64,000 nucleotides of DNA, taken from assembly GCA_942490855.1 (NCBI GenBank), contig CALNYS010000001.1, positions 62,001-126,000 of the forward strand, written 5' to 3'. Made by a program: the position numbers and the translations under genes. The DNA comes from CALNYS01 sp942490855. Its GTDB lineage: Bacteria; Planctomycetota; Phycisphaerae; Phycisphaerales; UBA1924. Below are positions 1-7,460 of the stretch, in pieces; positions within the stretch are counted from its first letter, which is position 1; each line of letters begins with the position of its first letter. The notes below the pieces were generated by a model. The model saw only the letters and a list, made by a program, of their open reading frames with translations. It did no database searches and was not told where the DNA came from.

Positions 1-2
1 GG

Positions 3-1436
3 GTGCTTGGCTTCTTGTACATCGTGGCGGAATGGTCGATCCGCATCGGGATGACGCCGCTGGTGATCCGGAAGCGGGACGCGTCGTCGTCGCTGGCGTG
101 GCTGGCGTTCATCTACTTCATCCCGTTCGTCGGGGCGGTGGTCTACTTCTTCATCGGCGAGGTTGAGCTCGGGAAGCGGCGCGGCGCGCGGCACCGGGAG
201 GCCTCGGCGTCGCTCCGCAAGGCCCTGGACCTGCACCACCCGGCGGAGGTGGTTGATGGGGTTATCCGCGGGGCCCAGGAAGACTTCGAGCTGCTGTGCC
301 GGCGTGTGGGCGGGAGCCCGGCGCTGGGGGGGAACTCGGTCGAGCCGCTGGCGGACACGGACGCGTTTCTCACGCGGCTGAGCGAGGAGATCGACGCGGC
401 GGAGCGGACGGTGCACGCGCTGTACTACATCTTCGGAACGGACGGCGGCGCGAGGCGTGTGATCGACGCCATCGAGCGGGCGGCCAAGCGGGGGGTGCGC
501 TGCCGGGTGCTCGTTGACGCGGTGGGGTCGAAGCGGTTTATGAGGACGGTGGCGCCGCGGCTGCGGGCGGCGGGCGTGGAGTGCTCGGCGTGCCTGCCGG
601 TTGGTCTGTTCCGTCGGGCGCTCGCGCGGATCGACCTGCGGAACCACCGGAAGCTGGCGGTGATCGACGGGCGCGTGGCGTACGTGGGCTCGCACAACGC
701 GATCGACGCTGATTACGGGCTGCGCACGCGCGACGGGATGATGAAGGTCGGCCCCTGGCATGACCTGAGCGCGCGGATCGAGGGGCCCGCGGTGCGCGAG
801 CTGCAGGCGGTGTTCCTGGAGGACTGGAACGCGGAGACGCACGAGACGCTGGTGGACGACGACCTCTTCGCGGCGTCGGTGTCGGGTGAGACGGCGATCC
901 AGGTCTCGCCCAGCGGGCCGTCGGGGCGCCCGGCGGCGCTCCGCTGGTTGGTGTCGGCGGCGTTGCACGAGGCGCAGGAGCGGGTGGTGATCACGTCGCC
1001 GTACCTGGCCCTGGACACGAGCACGCTGCAGTCGCTGCAGCTGACGGCGATGCGCGGGGTGGCGGTCTCGCTGGTGTTGCCCGAGAAGAGCAACAGCGTG
1101 CTGGCGGCGGGGGCGTGCCGGGCGTGTTACTCGATGCTGCTCGGTGCGGGCGTGCGGATTCACCTGCATCAGGAGGGGTTGCTTCACGCCAAGACGATGA
1201 CGGTTGACGACGCGTTCACGCTTGGCGGGTCGGGGAACTTCGATATGCGGTCGTTCCTGCTGAACTTCGAGCTGACGACGATTTTGTACGGGAGCGCGGC
1301 GACGTCGCGCGTGCGGGAGCAGCAGGAGCGGTACATCGCACAATCGCGCGAGCTGACGATGGACGAGTGGGGCGCGCGGGCGCGGTGGAAGATGACGCTG
1401 GATCGTCTGGCGATGCTGGCGAGCCCGTTGCTCTAA
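3..1436 (+). CDS. cls: Cardiolipin synthase (phospholipase D family)
   Basis: Predicted inner-membrane cardiolipin synthase, which joins phosphatidylglycerol or a related donor to a second phospholipid. Two hydrophobic segments lie at about residues 3-22 and 30-52 (SLAWLAFIYFIPFVGAVVYF). They are followed by two phospholipase D catalytic motifs HxKxxxxD: HRKLAVID (His215, Lys217, Asp222) and HAKTMTVD (His395, Lys397, Asp402). The length of 477 residues is normal for bacterial Cls. The GTG at position 3 may be the true start or an internal codon, because the window begins here and no ribosome site can be seen. The stop overlaps the stop of the convergent gene by 4 nt (CTAA shared). The family is sure; the exact start is not. 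Confidence 0.9.
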   Translation: MLGFLYIVAEWSIRIGMTPLVIRKRDASSSLAWLAFIYFIPFVGAVVYFFIGEVELGKRRGARHREASASLRKALDLHHPAEVVDGVIRGAQEDFELLCRRVGGSPALGGNSVEPLADTDAFLTRLSEEIDAAERTVHALYYIFGTDGGARRVIDAIERAAKRGVRCRVLVDAVGSKRFMRTVAPRLRAAGVECSACLPVGLFRRALARIDLRNHRKLAVIDGRVAYVGSHNAIDADYGLRTRDGMMKVGPWHDLSARIEGPAVRELQAVFLEDWNAETHETLVDDDLFAASVSGETAIQVSPSGPSGRPAALRWLVSAALHEAQERVVITSPYLALDTSTLQSLQLTAMRGVAVSLVLPEKSNSVLAAGACRACYSMLLGAGVRIHLHQEGLLHAKTMTVDDAFTLGGSGNFDMRSFLLNFELTTILYGSAATSRVREQQERYIAQSRELTMDEWGARARWKMTLDRLAMLASPLL

Positions 1437-1939
1437 ACGGGGGCGACGTCGTCGGCGCCGCGAGATTCGACGACAGCGATCGCGGTGTCCTTGACGCTCT
1501 TGAAGGCGAGCAGCCCGAAGACGATCGAGGCGGGCCAGAAGACGAAGATCCCCACGAGCGGGACGAACCCGAGCGGGACGAGGATGCAGCTGATGAGCGC
1601 GAGGGTCTCGTGTGCGCGCGGGGCGTTGATGGCGTGCTTGGCGGCGTGCGCGTTGAGGTCCTTCGTCAGGCCCCAGAACGCGACGAAGTTCCAGAAGAGG
1701 TTGAAGAAGGGGACGAAGCAGAGGCCGACGGCCAGGGGCGGCGCGGTGCGGGCCTCGTCCGCGGGGAGGATCGACCACGCGCGGTACAGGAAGATCGCCA
1801 GCAGCACCGCGCCCGTGATGAGGATGGGGAGGCCGACCAGCAGCAGCGTCAGCGGGGCGCCCACGGCGACGCAGATGGCGCCGTAGAGGAAGAGGTTCTG
1901 AAACGTCGAGGGCGCGACGACGGCGGGGGGCGTGGTCAT
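1433..1939 (-). CDS. Four-helix membrane protein, DUF4328-like
   Basis: Integral membrane protein of 168 residues with about four hydrophobic segments (near residues 16-50, 68-90, 108-128 and 132-150). The central stretch has the pattern FVPFFNLFWNFVAFWGLTKDLN, close to DUF4328-type proteins (P-x-x-N-x-x-x-x-F-x-x-x-W). The next gene on the same strand (1955-2482) has the same core (IPLVNFVGNFFSVWGLTRDLN), so the two are tandem paralogues, probably from a local duplication. The biochemical role is unknown. No Shine-Dalgarno is clear upstream of the ATG. Confidence 0.75.
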   Translation of the reverse strand: MTTPPAVVAPSTFQNLFLYGAICVAVGAPLTLLLVGLPILITGAVLLAIFLYRAWSILPADEARTAPPLAVGLCFVPFFNLFWNFVAFWGLTKDLNAHAAKHAINAPRAHETLALISCILVPLGFVPLVGIFVFWPASIVFGLLAFKSVKDTAIAVVESRGADDVAPV

Positions 1940-1954
1940 GGTATGGGGGCTTTC

Positions 1955-2482
1955 TTATCGCGCGGCGAGCGCTTTGGCCGTTTCGGTTGCAGATCGGTGG
2001 ATATTCACGAACGTCAACACCCACAGGATGAAGTATGGAAGCGCGGCGCACCCCGCCGTGAGGGGCGTGAGCGGCGCGAAGATGCATGTCGCGAGTGCGA
2101 GCCCATCGTGGGCAGGGCGGGTCTGCAGATTCTCGGCGCGAGTGAAACTGTTGAGGTCCCGCGTGAGTCCCCACACGCTGAAGAAGTTGCCGACAAAGTT
2201 CACGAGCGGGATGAGTGTGAGGACGAATGCGGTTCCCGGTCGCATTCGCGCGTGCTGAGGGGGGATGAGCGTCCACGCGGCCCGGATAAACAAGCAGAAG
2301 CAGACATGCCCGAGCAACCCGAAGGCGACGCTAATCCAGAGGAGGTTCTGGGAGAGGGACTCGAGGAACGCGGTCAGGATCGCAAGGCAGAAGAACGCGA
2401 CACTGCAGGCGAAAAGGCGGTTCAGCGTTTGAACCTGCGGCGCGCTCTTCGGTGTGGCGTCCTCGTGCGCGGCCTCGTTCAT
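1955..2482 (-). CDS. Membrane protein, paralogue of neighbouring DUF4328-like gene
   Basis: Protein of 175 residues with four predicted membrane helices, paralogous to the downstream gene at 1433-1939 through the shared core P-L-V-N-x-x-x-N-F-x-x-x-W-G-L-T-R-D-L-N. Its start overlaps the end of the CoA-transferase alpha gene by 4 nt (2479-2482), so the two are co-transcribed and probably translationally coupled. That position is where the beta subunit would normally be found. The function is unknown. The reading frame is firm because of the overlap and the conserved core. Confidence 0.75.
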   Translation of the reverse strand: MNEAAHEDATPKSAPQVQTLNRLFACSVAFFCLAILTAFLESLSQNLLWISVAFGLLGHVCFCLFIRAAWTLIPPQHARMRPGTAFVLTLIPLVNFVGNFFSVWGLTRDLNSFTRAENLQTRPAHDGLALATCIFAPLTPLTAGCAALPYFILWVLTFVNIHRSATETAKALAAR

Positions 2483-3192
2483 CCCGCGCTGACCGTGCGC
2501 TGTTCGATGCGTCGTTCGCTCTCTGTGACGACGATGTGATCGACAAACGCGCCGGAGAGGTGCACCGAATCGGGGTCGATCGCCCCGGTGTCGACGATCG
2601 CATCAACCTCGGCGATGGTCACGCCGCCGGCTTGGGCCATCATCGGGTTGAAGTTGCGGGCGGTCTTGCTGAAGACGAGGTTGCCGGCGTGGTCGGCGGT
2701 GTGGGCCTTGACGATCGAGAGGTCGGACTTGAGCCACGTCTCCATGACGTAGGTGCGCCCGTCGAAGTCCCGCAGCTCCTTGCCGTCGGCGATTTGCGTG
2801 CCGACGCCCGTGGCGGTGTAGAACGCCGGGATGCCGGCGCCGCCCGCGCGGATGCGCTCGGCGAGCGTCCCCTGGGGGTTGAACTCGACCTCGAGCTCGC
2901 CCTCGAGGAACTGGCGGGCGAACTCGTCGTTCTCGCCGACGTAGCTCGAGACCATCTTCTTGATCTGCTTCGTCGCGAGCAGGAGCCCGAGGCCCCAGTC
3001 GTCGACGCCGCAGTTGTTGCTGATGACGGTGAGGTCGTTCACGCCCGTGTCGCGCAGCGCGATGATGAGCTGCTCGGGGATGCCGCAGAGACCGAAGCCG
3101 CCGGCCATGACGGTCATCCCGTCGCGGACAACGCCGTCGCTCTTGAGCTGCTGCATGAGGTCGGAGGGTGCGTCGCGGAGTTTGCTTGCCAT
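2479..3192 (-). CDS. scoA: 3-oxoacid CoA-transferase subunit A
   Basis: Alpha subunit of a class I CoA-transferase (succinyl-CoA:3-ketoacid or acetate/acetoacetate type), 237 residues, a normal length. Diagnostic stretches are GMTVMAGGFGLCGIPEQLI near residue 25, ISNNCGVDDWGLGLLL near 57 and GGAGIPAFYTATGVGT near 117, all typical of ScoA/AtoD. The catalytic Glu of this family is on the beta subunit, and no beta-subunit gene occurs anywhere in the window. The gene following in the operon is a membrane protein. A TATTCT box lies 7 nt before the ATG, suggesting a nearly leaderless mRNA. Substrate specificity cannot be told from sequence. Confidence 0.88.
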   Translation of the reverse strand: MASKLRDAPSDLMQQLKSDGVVRDGMTVMAGGFGLCGIPEQLIIALRDTGVNDLTVISNNCGVDDWGLGLLLATKQIKKMVSSYVGENDEFARQFLEGELEVEFNPQGTLAERIRAGGAGIPAFYTATGVGTQIADGKELRDFDGRTYVMETWLKSDLSIVKAHTADHAGNLVFSKTARNFNPMMAQAGGVTIAEVDAIVDTGAIDPDSVHLSGAFVDHIVVTESERRIEQRTVSAG

Positions 3193-3199
3193 GGCGGGG

Positions 3200-3205
3200 A
3201 GAATA
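3200..3205 (-). promoter_or_regulatory. -10 box TATTCT of scoA, near-leaderless
   Basis: TATTCT on the minus strand, 7 nt before the scoA ATG. It belongs to the set of TAnnnT boxes placed 6-8 nt before start codons in this window. Confidence 0.5.
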
Positions 3206-3213
3206 GCAGGGGG

Positions 3214-3660
3214 CTATCGGTGCGGCGGCCCCGGCGGGGGGCGCAGCCAGTCCAGCGCGGGCACGTTCCGCGCGACGAAGTATGCCAGGAGGGTGACGAG
3301 GAGCGTCCACGCCAGCTTCGGTGCGAGGCGGCGCGGGGCGGGGGCGCGCCAGCCGAGCAGCCCGGCGAGGACGAACCCCAGCGCCGGGACCCCAAGGAGC
3401 AGCAGCGCCGGGTTGAAGCGGAACGCGGTCGCGAGGCGCCCGTTGAGCGCGTGGTGCGCGGCGCGGAGGGAACCGCAGCCGGGGCACGTGACGCCCAACA
3501 GGGCCGCGGAGGGGCAGGGTGGGATCGCCGCGACCGAGGCGGGTTCGTTGAGCGCGAGGAAGACGAGCGAGGCGACGATCGCGACGAGGACGCCCGCGCG
3601 CACGGCGGGGCGGGGCCTTCGCGGGGGGGAGCTGGCGTGTTGTTCGGGTGCGGGACGCAT
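3214..3660 (-). CDS. DUF2752 membrane protein
   Basis: Small membrane protein of 148 residues. It carries the DUF2752 signature CPGCGSLRAAHHALNGR followed by a run ending FNPALLLL (pattern C-P-x-C-G-x-x-R-A, later N-P). Three hydrophobic segments are visible: about residues 25-40, 84-105 and 115-132. I chose the ATG at 3660; longer versions of the frame run into the divergent gene at 3706. The role of the family is unknown. It lies upstream of scoA on the same strand, 21 nt away. Confidence 0.8.
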   Translation of the reverse strand: MRPAPEQHASSPPRRPRPAVRAGVLVAIVASLVFLALNEPASVAAIPPCPSAALLGVTCPGCGSLRAAHHALNGRLATAFRFNPALLLLGVPALGFVLAGLLGWRAPAPRRLAPKLAWTLLVTLLAYFVARNVPALDWLRPPPGPPHR

Positions 3661-3705
3661 GCTAGTTTTTGATTCCCGCGCGGGTGCGGGCCACGGAGAG
3701 ACGCA

Positions 3706-4077
3706 ATGTACTGCACCGGCTGCGGCCACAAGGCGGAGAACGCGAGCGCGACGCGCTGCGCGATGTGCGGCGCCGAGATGCCCGTCGCCGCGAGTGCCAC
3801 CGGCGCCGGGGAGGCCGCCCTCGGGCTGGTGATCCCGCTCAAGGCCTCGCCGGCCTCGGTCGCGTCGTACATCGTTGGGCTCTTCTCGTTCATCCTCTGG
3901 CCGCTCGGGATCGTGGCGATCATCCTCGGCGCGCTGGCGCTGCGGCGCATCAAGCGGACGCCGGGGCTCAAGGGCACGGGGCGCGCGATCACGGGCATCG
4001 TGCTCGGGAGCCTGACCACGGCGCTCCTGGTCTTCGTGCTCATCCTCTTCGTCATGGACCCTGGCGCGACCCCCTGA
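3706..4077 (+). CDS. Zinc-ribbon plus DUF4190 membrane protein
   Basis: Protein of 123 residues. The N-terminus has a zinc ribbon (CTGCGHKAEN, then CAMCGAEM: two CxxC pairs). After it comes a two-helix DUF4190 domain (ASVASYIVGLFSFILWPLG, later GTGRAITGIVLGSLTTALL). A GGAGAGACGC Shine-Dalgarno region precedes the ATG. The stop TGA overlaps the ATG of the next gene (TGATG), so the pair is coupled. The first of a run of zinc-ribbon or small membrane genes up to 4997. The function is unknown. Confidence 0.8.
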   Translation: MYCTGCGHKAENASATRCAMCGAEMPVAASATGAGEAALGLVIPLKASPASVASYIVGLFSFILWPLGIVAIILGALALRRIKRTPGLKGTGRAITGIVLGSLTTALLVFVLILFVMDPGATP

Positions 4078-4433
4078 TGTTCTGCGCACACTGCGGGTAT
4101 CTCAACGACGACAACGCGCACCGCTGCATCTCGTGCGAGCACGTCATGCTGCGCCCGGGCGAGTCGATCACCGGCGAGATCGGGTACCCCGCCAAGGCGC
4201 ACCTCGCGGTCGCGATCGTCGTCACGCTGCTCTGCTGTCAGATCACCGGCATTGTCGCGATCGTCTACGCCTCGTTCACGATGTCCCACAACGGCGAGGG
4301 GAAGTACGCCGAGGCGCAGCGGACGTCGAAAGCCGCGCTCGTCTGGATCTGGATCTCGTTCGGGATCGGCCTCGCGATCGTGGCGTTTTATGTGATCGCC
4401 GGCGTTCTCACCGCCGCGGGAACGCTGCCGTGA
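4077..4433 (+). CDS. Zinc-ribbon plus CD225/dispanin-like membrane protein
   Basis: Protein of 118 residues. A zinc ribbon (CAHCGYLN, then CISC) comes first. A CD225/dispanin-type domain follows, in which the first helix is joined to ITGIVAIVYASFTMSHNGEG and an amphipathic loop before a second helix. CD225 proteins are found in bacteria as small membrane proteins of unknown role. Its start overlaps the preceding stop. Its own TGA is followed, in the same frame, by a second CD225-like coding stretch (4434-4658). Confidence 0.78.
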   Translation: MFCAHCGYLNDDNAHRCISCEHVMLRPGESITGEIGYPAKAHLAVAIVVTLLCCQITGIVAIVYASFTMSHNGEGKYAEAQRTSKAALVWIWISFGIGLAIVAFYVIAGVLTAAGTLP

Positions 4434-4658
4434 CCCGGCGGCTCGGGGATCCTGCTCGTCGCCTCGCTCGCCGCGACCGTGTTCGGCTTCGTCCCGACGG
4501 GCGTGATCGCGACGGTCTACGCGGCGCGGGCGTGGTCGCTCGCGGTGCAGGGGCGCTCGTGCGCATCTGCGATGAGCGGGGCGGCGGCGTGGCTGACCGC
4601 GACGGTCGTTATCGGGGCCGCCGTCGAGGTCCCGGTGGTCGCGGCGATGCTGCACTGA
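4434..4658 (+). pseudogene. Beheaded CD225-like domain in frame after a stop
   Basis: Directly after the TGA at 4431-4433 the same frame stays open for 74 codons. It encodes a second CD225-like domain: a helix ILLVASLAATVFGFVPTGVI, then ATVYAARAWSLAVQGR, then a second hydrophobic helix, ending ..AAMLH at a TGA. There is no ATG and no Shine-Dalgarno before the conserved core; the first possible starts are internal GTG codons. Most likely a tandem copy that lost its 5' end. Less likely it is translated by readthrough of the upstream TGA, or is an assembly error. Confidence 0.5.
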
Positions 4659-4673
4659 GAAGGGGGGCGCGTG

Positions 4674-4997
4674 ATGGGCGACGACCTCGGGCACGAGACA
4701 CGGCCTGCCGAGGGTCGCGGCGCGACCATTCTGACGCTGGGGATCCTCTCGATCGTCCTCGCGGGTTGCTCGCCGGCGGGGCTCATCCTCGGGTACCTGG
4801 CGGTGTCGAAGGCGAGGGCCGACCTGCCCCGCTTCGAGAGCGGGCTGCTCCGCGAGGAGGACCGGGGCCTGACCAAGGCCGGGAAGACCTGCGGAATAGT
4901 GGGGCTCTGCCTCTCGGGGGTGGCGTTCCTGATGCAGATGCTCCAGCTCGTGATCTTCCTCTTCGCGATCGTTTTCATGGGTACGGGGACGCCCTGA
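4674..4997 (+). CDS. DUF4190-type small membrane protein
   Basis: Protein of 107 residues. Its N-terminal hydrophilic stretch is followed by ILTLGILSIVLAG, LILGYLAVSKARADL and a second helix around GIVGLCLSGVAFLMQML, the DUF4190 arrangement also seen at 3706-4077. The ATG at 4674 is preceded by GAAGGGGGGC, a weak ribosome site; a GTG one codon earlier is also possible. Last gene of the zinc-ribbon/small-membrane cluster. The function is unknown. Confidence 0.7.
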   Translation: MGDDLGHETRPAEGRGATILTLGILSIVLAGCSPAGLILGYLAVSKARADLPRFESGLLREEDRGLTKAGKTCGIVGLCLSGVAFLMQMLQLVIFLFAIVFMGTGTP

Positions 4998-5060
4998 CGC
5001 CTCGGGCGCGCTGGGTTATCCGCTCTGATCACGGGCGCAGACCCCGCCCGCCGACAGCGG

Positions 5061-5066
5061 TAAACT
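5061..5066 (+). promoter_or_regulatory. -10 box TAAACT of hppD
   Basis: TAAACT preceded by GCGG, matching the GCGGTAnnCT form seen at other promoters here. Transcription would begin near 5073 and give a leader of about 45 nt that contains the AGAGGAG ribosome site before the hppD ATG. Confidence 0.45.
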
Positions 5067-5119
5067 GTGTGTGACCCAGCGGGCGTTTGTGTGCCCGCGA
5101 CCACCAGAGGAGATCGACC

Positions 5120-6325
5120 ATGAGCACCGCTTCAACCCCGCAGTCTGTCAGCACCAAGGGCGCGAGCACCGATCCCCTGCAGCTCATCGACGTCGATCAC
5201 GTCCGGTTCTACGTGGGCAACGCCAAGCAGGCCGCGTTCTTCTACGCCCACACCTTCGGGTTCCAGATCTCCGAGGTCGCCGACCTCACCACGGGCAGCC
5301 GCGAGGAGGCCTCGTACCTGCTCACGCAGGGCAACATCCGCCTCCTGCTGACGACGGGCCTCAACAAGGACCACATCGCCGCCAAGGAAGTCCTCCAGTA
5401 CGGCGACGGGGTCAAGGACGTCGCGATGACGGTCTTCGACGCCGAGGCCGCCTTCGAGCGCGCCGTCTCCAACGGCGCGGAGGTCGCCTACGAGCCCCGC
5501 ACCGTGTCCGACGACACGGGCAGCGTCACCGTGGCGGGCATCAAGACCTACGGGCGCGCGATCCACTCCTTCGTCTCCCGCACGGGCGCGTACGAGCTGC
5601 CCAGCGTGAAGAAGGGCGGCTCCTTCATGCCCGGGTTCGCCCGCTTCCCCGACATCGCGCTGAACAAGTACAACCGCGAGAACCCCTGCGGCCTCAAGTA
5701 CGTGGACCACTGCGTGGGCAACGTCGAAGAGGGCAAGATGAACCACTGGGTGAAGTGGTACGAGGACGTCCTCGAGTTCAAGATGTTCAAGCACTTCGAC
5801 GACGCGGACATCTCAACCGAGTACTCCGCGCTCATGTCGAAGGTCATGGCGTCGGGCAACCACCTCATCAAGATGCCCATCAACGAGCCCGCCGACGGCA
5901 AGAAGAAGTCCCAGATCCTCGAGTACCTCGAGTGGCACGACATGACGCCCGGCGTCCAGCACCTCGCCCTGCGCACCGACGACGAGCTCGCGTCCGTCGC
6001 CGCCCTGCGCGGTCGCGGCGTGGACTTCCTCCAACTCCCCGACACCTACTACGAGCTCGTGTGGGACCGCGTGAACAAGGTCCTCACCGAGAACGGTCAC
6101 GAGGCCGTCAAGGAAGACCACGAGCGCGTGAAAGACCTCGGCATCCTCGTGGACGCCGACGACGAGGGCTACCTCCTCCAGCTCTTCACCAAGCCCCTCC
6201 AGGACCGCCCGACGCTGTTCTTCGAGATCATCTCACGGCGCGGCAGCCAGAGCTTCGGCAAGGGCAACTTCAAGGCGCTGTTTGAGGCGCTGGAGCTTGA
6301 GCAGGAGCGTCGGGGGAATCTGTAA
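5120..6325 (+). CDS. hppD: 4-hydroxyphenylpyruvate dioxygenase
   Basis: Converts 4-hydroxyphenylpyruvate to homogentisate in tyrosine catabolism, using one Fe(II) and O2. The protein has 401 residues with two VOC-fold halves. The iron ligands are visible: His197 (VDHCVGN), His281 (GVQHLALRT) and Glu369 (FFEIISRRG). The C-terminal motif FGKGNFKALFEALE is typical of the family. ATG 5120 was chosen because AGAGGAG lies 7 nt upstream; a longer frame from 5087 would read through that site. No homogentisate dioxygenase is adjacent. The last 20 nt, with the stop codon, recur almost exactly at 6697-6716. Confidence 0.96.
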   Translation: MSTASTPQSVSTKGASTDPLQLIDVDHVRFYVGNAKQAAFFYAHTFGFQISEVADLTTGSREEASYLLTQGNIRLLLTTGLNKDHIAAKEVLQYGDGVKDVAMTVFDAEAAFERAVSNGAEVAYEPRTVSDDTGSVTVAGIKTYGRAIHSFVSRTGAYELPSVKKGGSFMPGFARFPDIALNKYNRENPCGLKYVDHCVGNVEEGKMNHWVKWYEDVLEFKMFKHFDDADISTEYSALMSKVMASGNHLIKMPINEPADGKKKSQILEYLEWHDMTPGVQHLALRTDDELASVAALRGRGVDFLQLPDTYYELVWDRVNKVLTENGHEAVKEDHERVKDLGILVDADDEGYLLQLFTKPLQDRPTLFFEIISRRGSQSFGKGNFKALFEALELEQERRGNL

Positions 6326-6326
6326 G
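6307..6326. repeat. 20-bp direct repeat, left copy (hppD 3' end)
   Basis: The last codons and stop of hppD plus one base. The same 20 nt with one mismatch (G to A at the seventh base) occur at 6697-6716. The two copies bracket a 370-bp segment that holds a small membrane gene and one 86-bp double-hairpin element. Confidence 0.7.
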
Positions 6327-6333
6327 AGCTGAA

Positions 6334-6582
6334 ATGCACGACGATCGCGCTAGTGGTAAAAAAGCCGGTGCGTATCTCTTTATCGCGATGCTCTGCGGGG
6401 TTCTGTCGGTATGCGCATTACCGCTCATCTGGCTCGGTGTATTGGGGCTACTGGGAAGAGTGGCCGATGCTGAATACGCGGTAAACCTGCGTGCGGGTGT
6501 CCACTTTCTAGCACTCGGACTCGCACCGATCTTCCCAACGGTGATCTTTGGCGTGCTTGCTTGCCGTCGTAAAGACAATTGA
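6334..6582 (+). CDS. Small two-helix membrane protein
   Basis: Protein of 82 residues with two long hydrophobic segments (about 14-40 and 54-74) and a charged tail RRKDN. No family is recognised. It lies between the two copies of a 20-bp direct repeat, 8 nt after the left copy. It is less GC-rich than its neighbours, which fits an acquired segment. Its stop is 3 nt before the first 86-bp double-hairpin element. Confidence 0.5.
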   Translation: MHDDRASGKKAGAYLFIAMLCGVLSVCALPLIWLGVLGLLGRVADAEYAVNLRAGVHFLALGLAPIFPTVIFGVLACRRKDN

Positions 6583-6585
6583 TCC

Positions 6586-6671
6586 GGGTGCCACTACTCG
6601 ACGCGAAGCGGCGCAGTAGTGCTCTGGACTCAACGCACTACTGCGCTCCTGCGGAGCGAGTAGTGGCGCCC
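6586..6671. repeat. 86-bp double-hairpin (REPIN-like) element, copy 1
   Basis: Outer inverted termini GGGTGCCACTACTCG and CGAGTAGTGGCGCCC, with one mismatch. The inside folds as two hairpins. The left is CACTACT-CG-CGC-gaa-GCG-..-AGTAGTG and the right is CACTACT-g-CGCTCC-tgc-GGAGCG-AGTAGTG. They are separated by CTCTGGACTCAACG. Two further copies of identical length lie at 7242-7327 and 7461-7546. A pair of hairpins in inverted arrangement is the architecture of REPINs (paired REP sequences); no REP-associated transposase is in the window. Confidence 0.85.
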
Positions 6672-6696
6672 TTCGGCACGCTTTCCGGTGCACCCG

Positions 6697-6716
6697 GCGT
6701 CGAGGGAATCTGTAAG
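6697..6716. repeat. 20-bp direct repeat, right copy
   Basis: Matches 6307-6326 at 19 of 20 positions, including the hppD TAA stop, but is not part of a gene here. With the left copy it marks the edges of a 370-bp insertion or duplication. Confidence 0.7.
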
Positions 6717-6766
6717 CAGACCTCGCTACTGTCGGTTATGTTCTACGTGCTTTAGAGCTTCCTGCC

Positions 6767-7237
6767 ATGGGCGTTGAACAGTGGAAAATCGATTGTCACC
6801 ATGAGCATTCTCCGGGAACGCCGTTCCCGGAATTTGTCACATTAAGTGATAGCAAATGCGCGGCAATCCGCGCCCGGGTTGCACGTGCGATCGGAACGGC
6901 GCCTGGGGGCGATGCGGGTGCGTTGTTTGCTTCATTCGCCCGAACACGCGGGACGCCACAGGGGATGGTGCCGTGTGCGGTTGATCCATCGCACGGGCAG
7001 TGGAGTTTTTGTGAACTGCTTAAGAAGAATCAGATTCGCCCGACCGAGGCGGTCTACATCAATTGGTATCACTTCGATGACATTGACATGTTCCATACTG
7101 CTAAGAGTGTGGAGCGGTGCTTCGACAGTATTTGGTATCCGGTGTCGGATGACATTGAGCTGTTCGATGATTCCCTCGGATGGACTTTGAGCGTCGATCA
7201 CGATGGGTATATCGAATTGCGACAGTTCGCTAGTTAG
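6767..7237 (+). CDS. Hypothetical soluble protein in accessory patch
   Basis: Protein of 156 residues, no signal peptide and no membrane segment. The C-terminal third is acidic and aromatic (INWYHFDDIDMF, then SDDIELFDDSLGWTLSVDHDGYIEL). The ending resembles small uncharacterised proteins with a F-D-D-S-x-x-W-x-x-x-V-x-H-x-G motif, some of which are found in variable islands. Codon use is visibly less GC-biased than in flanking genes, suggesting acquisition. It sits between two copies of the 86-bp element, its stop 4 nt before copy 2. The function is not recognised. Confidence 0.6.
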   Translation: MGVEQWKIDCHHEHSPGTPFPEFVTLSDSKCAAIRARVARAIGTAPGGDAGALFASFARTRGTPQGMVPCAVDPSHGQWSFCELLKKNQIRPTEAVYINWYHFDDIDMFHTAKSVERCFDSIWYPVSDDIELFDDSLGWTLSVDHDGYIELRQFAS

Positions 7238-7241
7238 ATCC

Positions 7242-7327
7242 GGGCGCCACTACTCGTCGCGAAGCGGCGCAGTAGTGCTCTGGACTCAACGCACTACTGC
7301 GCTCCTGCGGAGCGAGTAGTGGTGCCC
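7242..7327. repeat. 86-bp double-hairpin (REPIN-like) element, copy 2
   Basis: Same length and organisation as copies 1 and 3. It differs by CGTCGCG in place of CGACGCG in the left hairpin and by GGTGCCC at the right terminus. Copies 1 and 2 are both preceded by GATCC just after a stop codon. Confidence 0.85.
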
Positions 7328-7343
7328 TGCGGTTAACTTTTCG

Positions 7344-7432
7344 GGGTGCCCCGACCCGCCGCAGGCGCGTCGGGAGTTGAGTGCTAGGCCATCGCATCAC
7401 GACGCGCCGCGTTGCGGCGGGTCGTGGCACCC
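7344..7432. repeat. 89-bp diverged double-hairpin element
   Basis: Built like the 86-bp elements but with different stems. The termini are GGGTGCCCCGACCCGCCG and its near-complement CGGCGGGTCGTGGCACCC (17 of 18 pair). The left hairpin is CCCGAC-c-CGCC-gca-GGCG-c-GTCGGG and the right is CACGAC-g-CGCCGC-gtt-GCGGCG-g-GTCGTG. It shares GGGTGCC ends with the 86-bp type. The spacer contains GTTGAGT, which also occurs reverse-complemented in the 86-bp spacer, so the two types look related. Confidence 0.75.
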
Positions 7433-7460
7433 TGTGTTCGGGGGCGAAAGTACTGCGTCT

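Noticed and set aside
4431..4433. TGA as selenocysteine codon
   Set aside because: No Sec-type family or SECIS-like hairpin is evident directly downstream; a beheaded duplicate is simpler.
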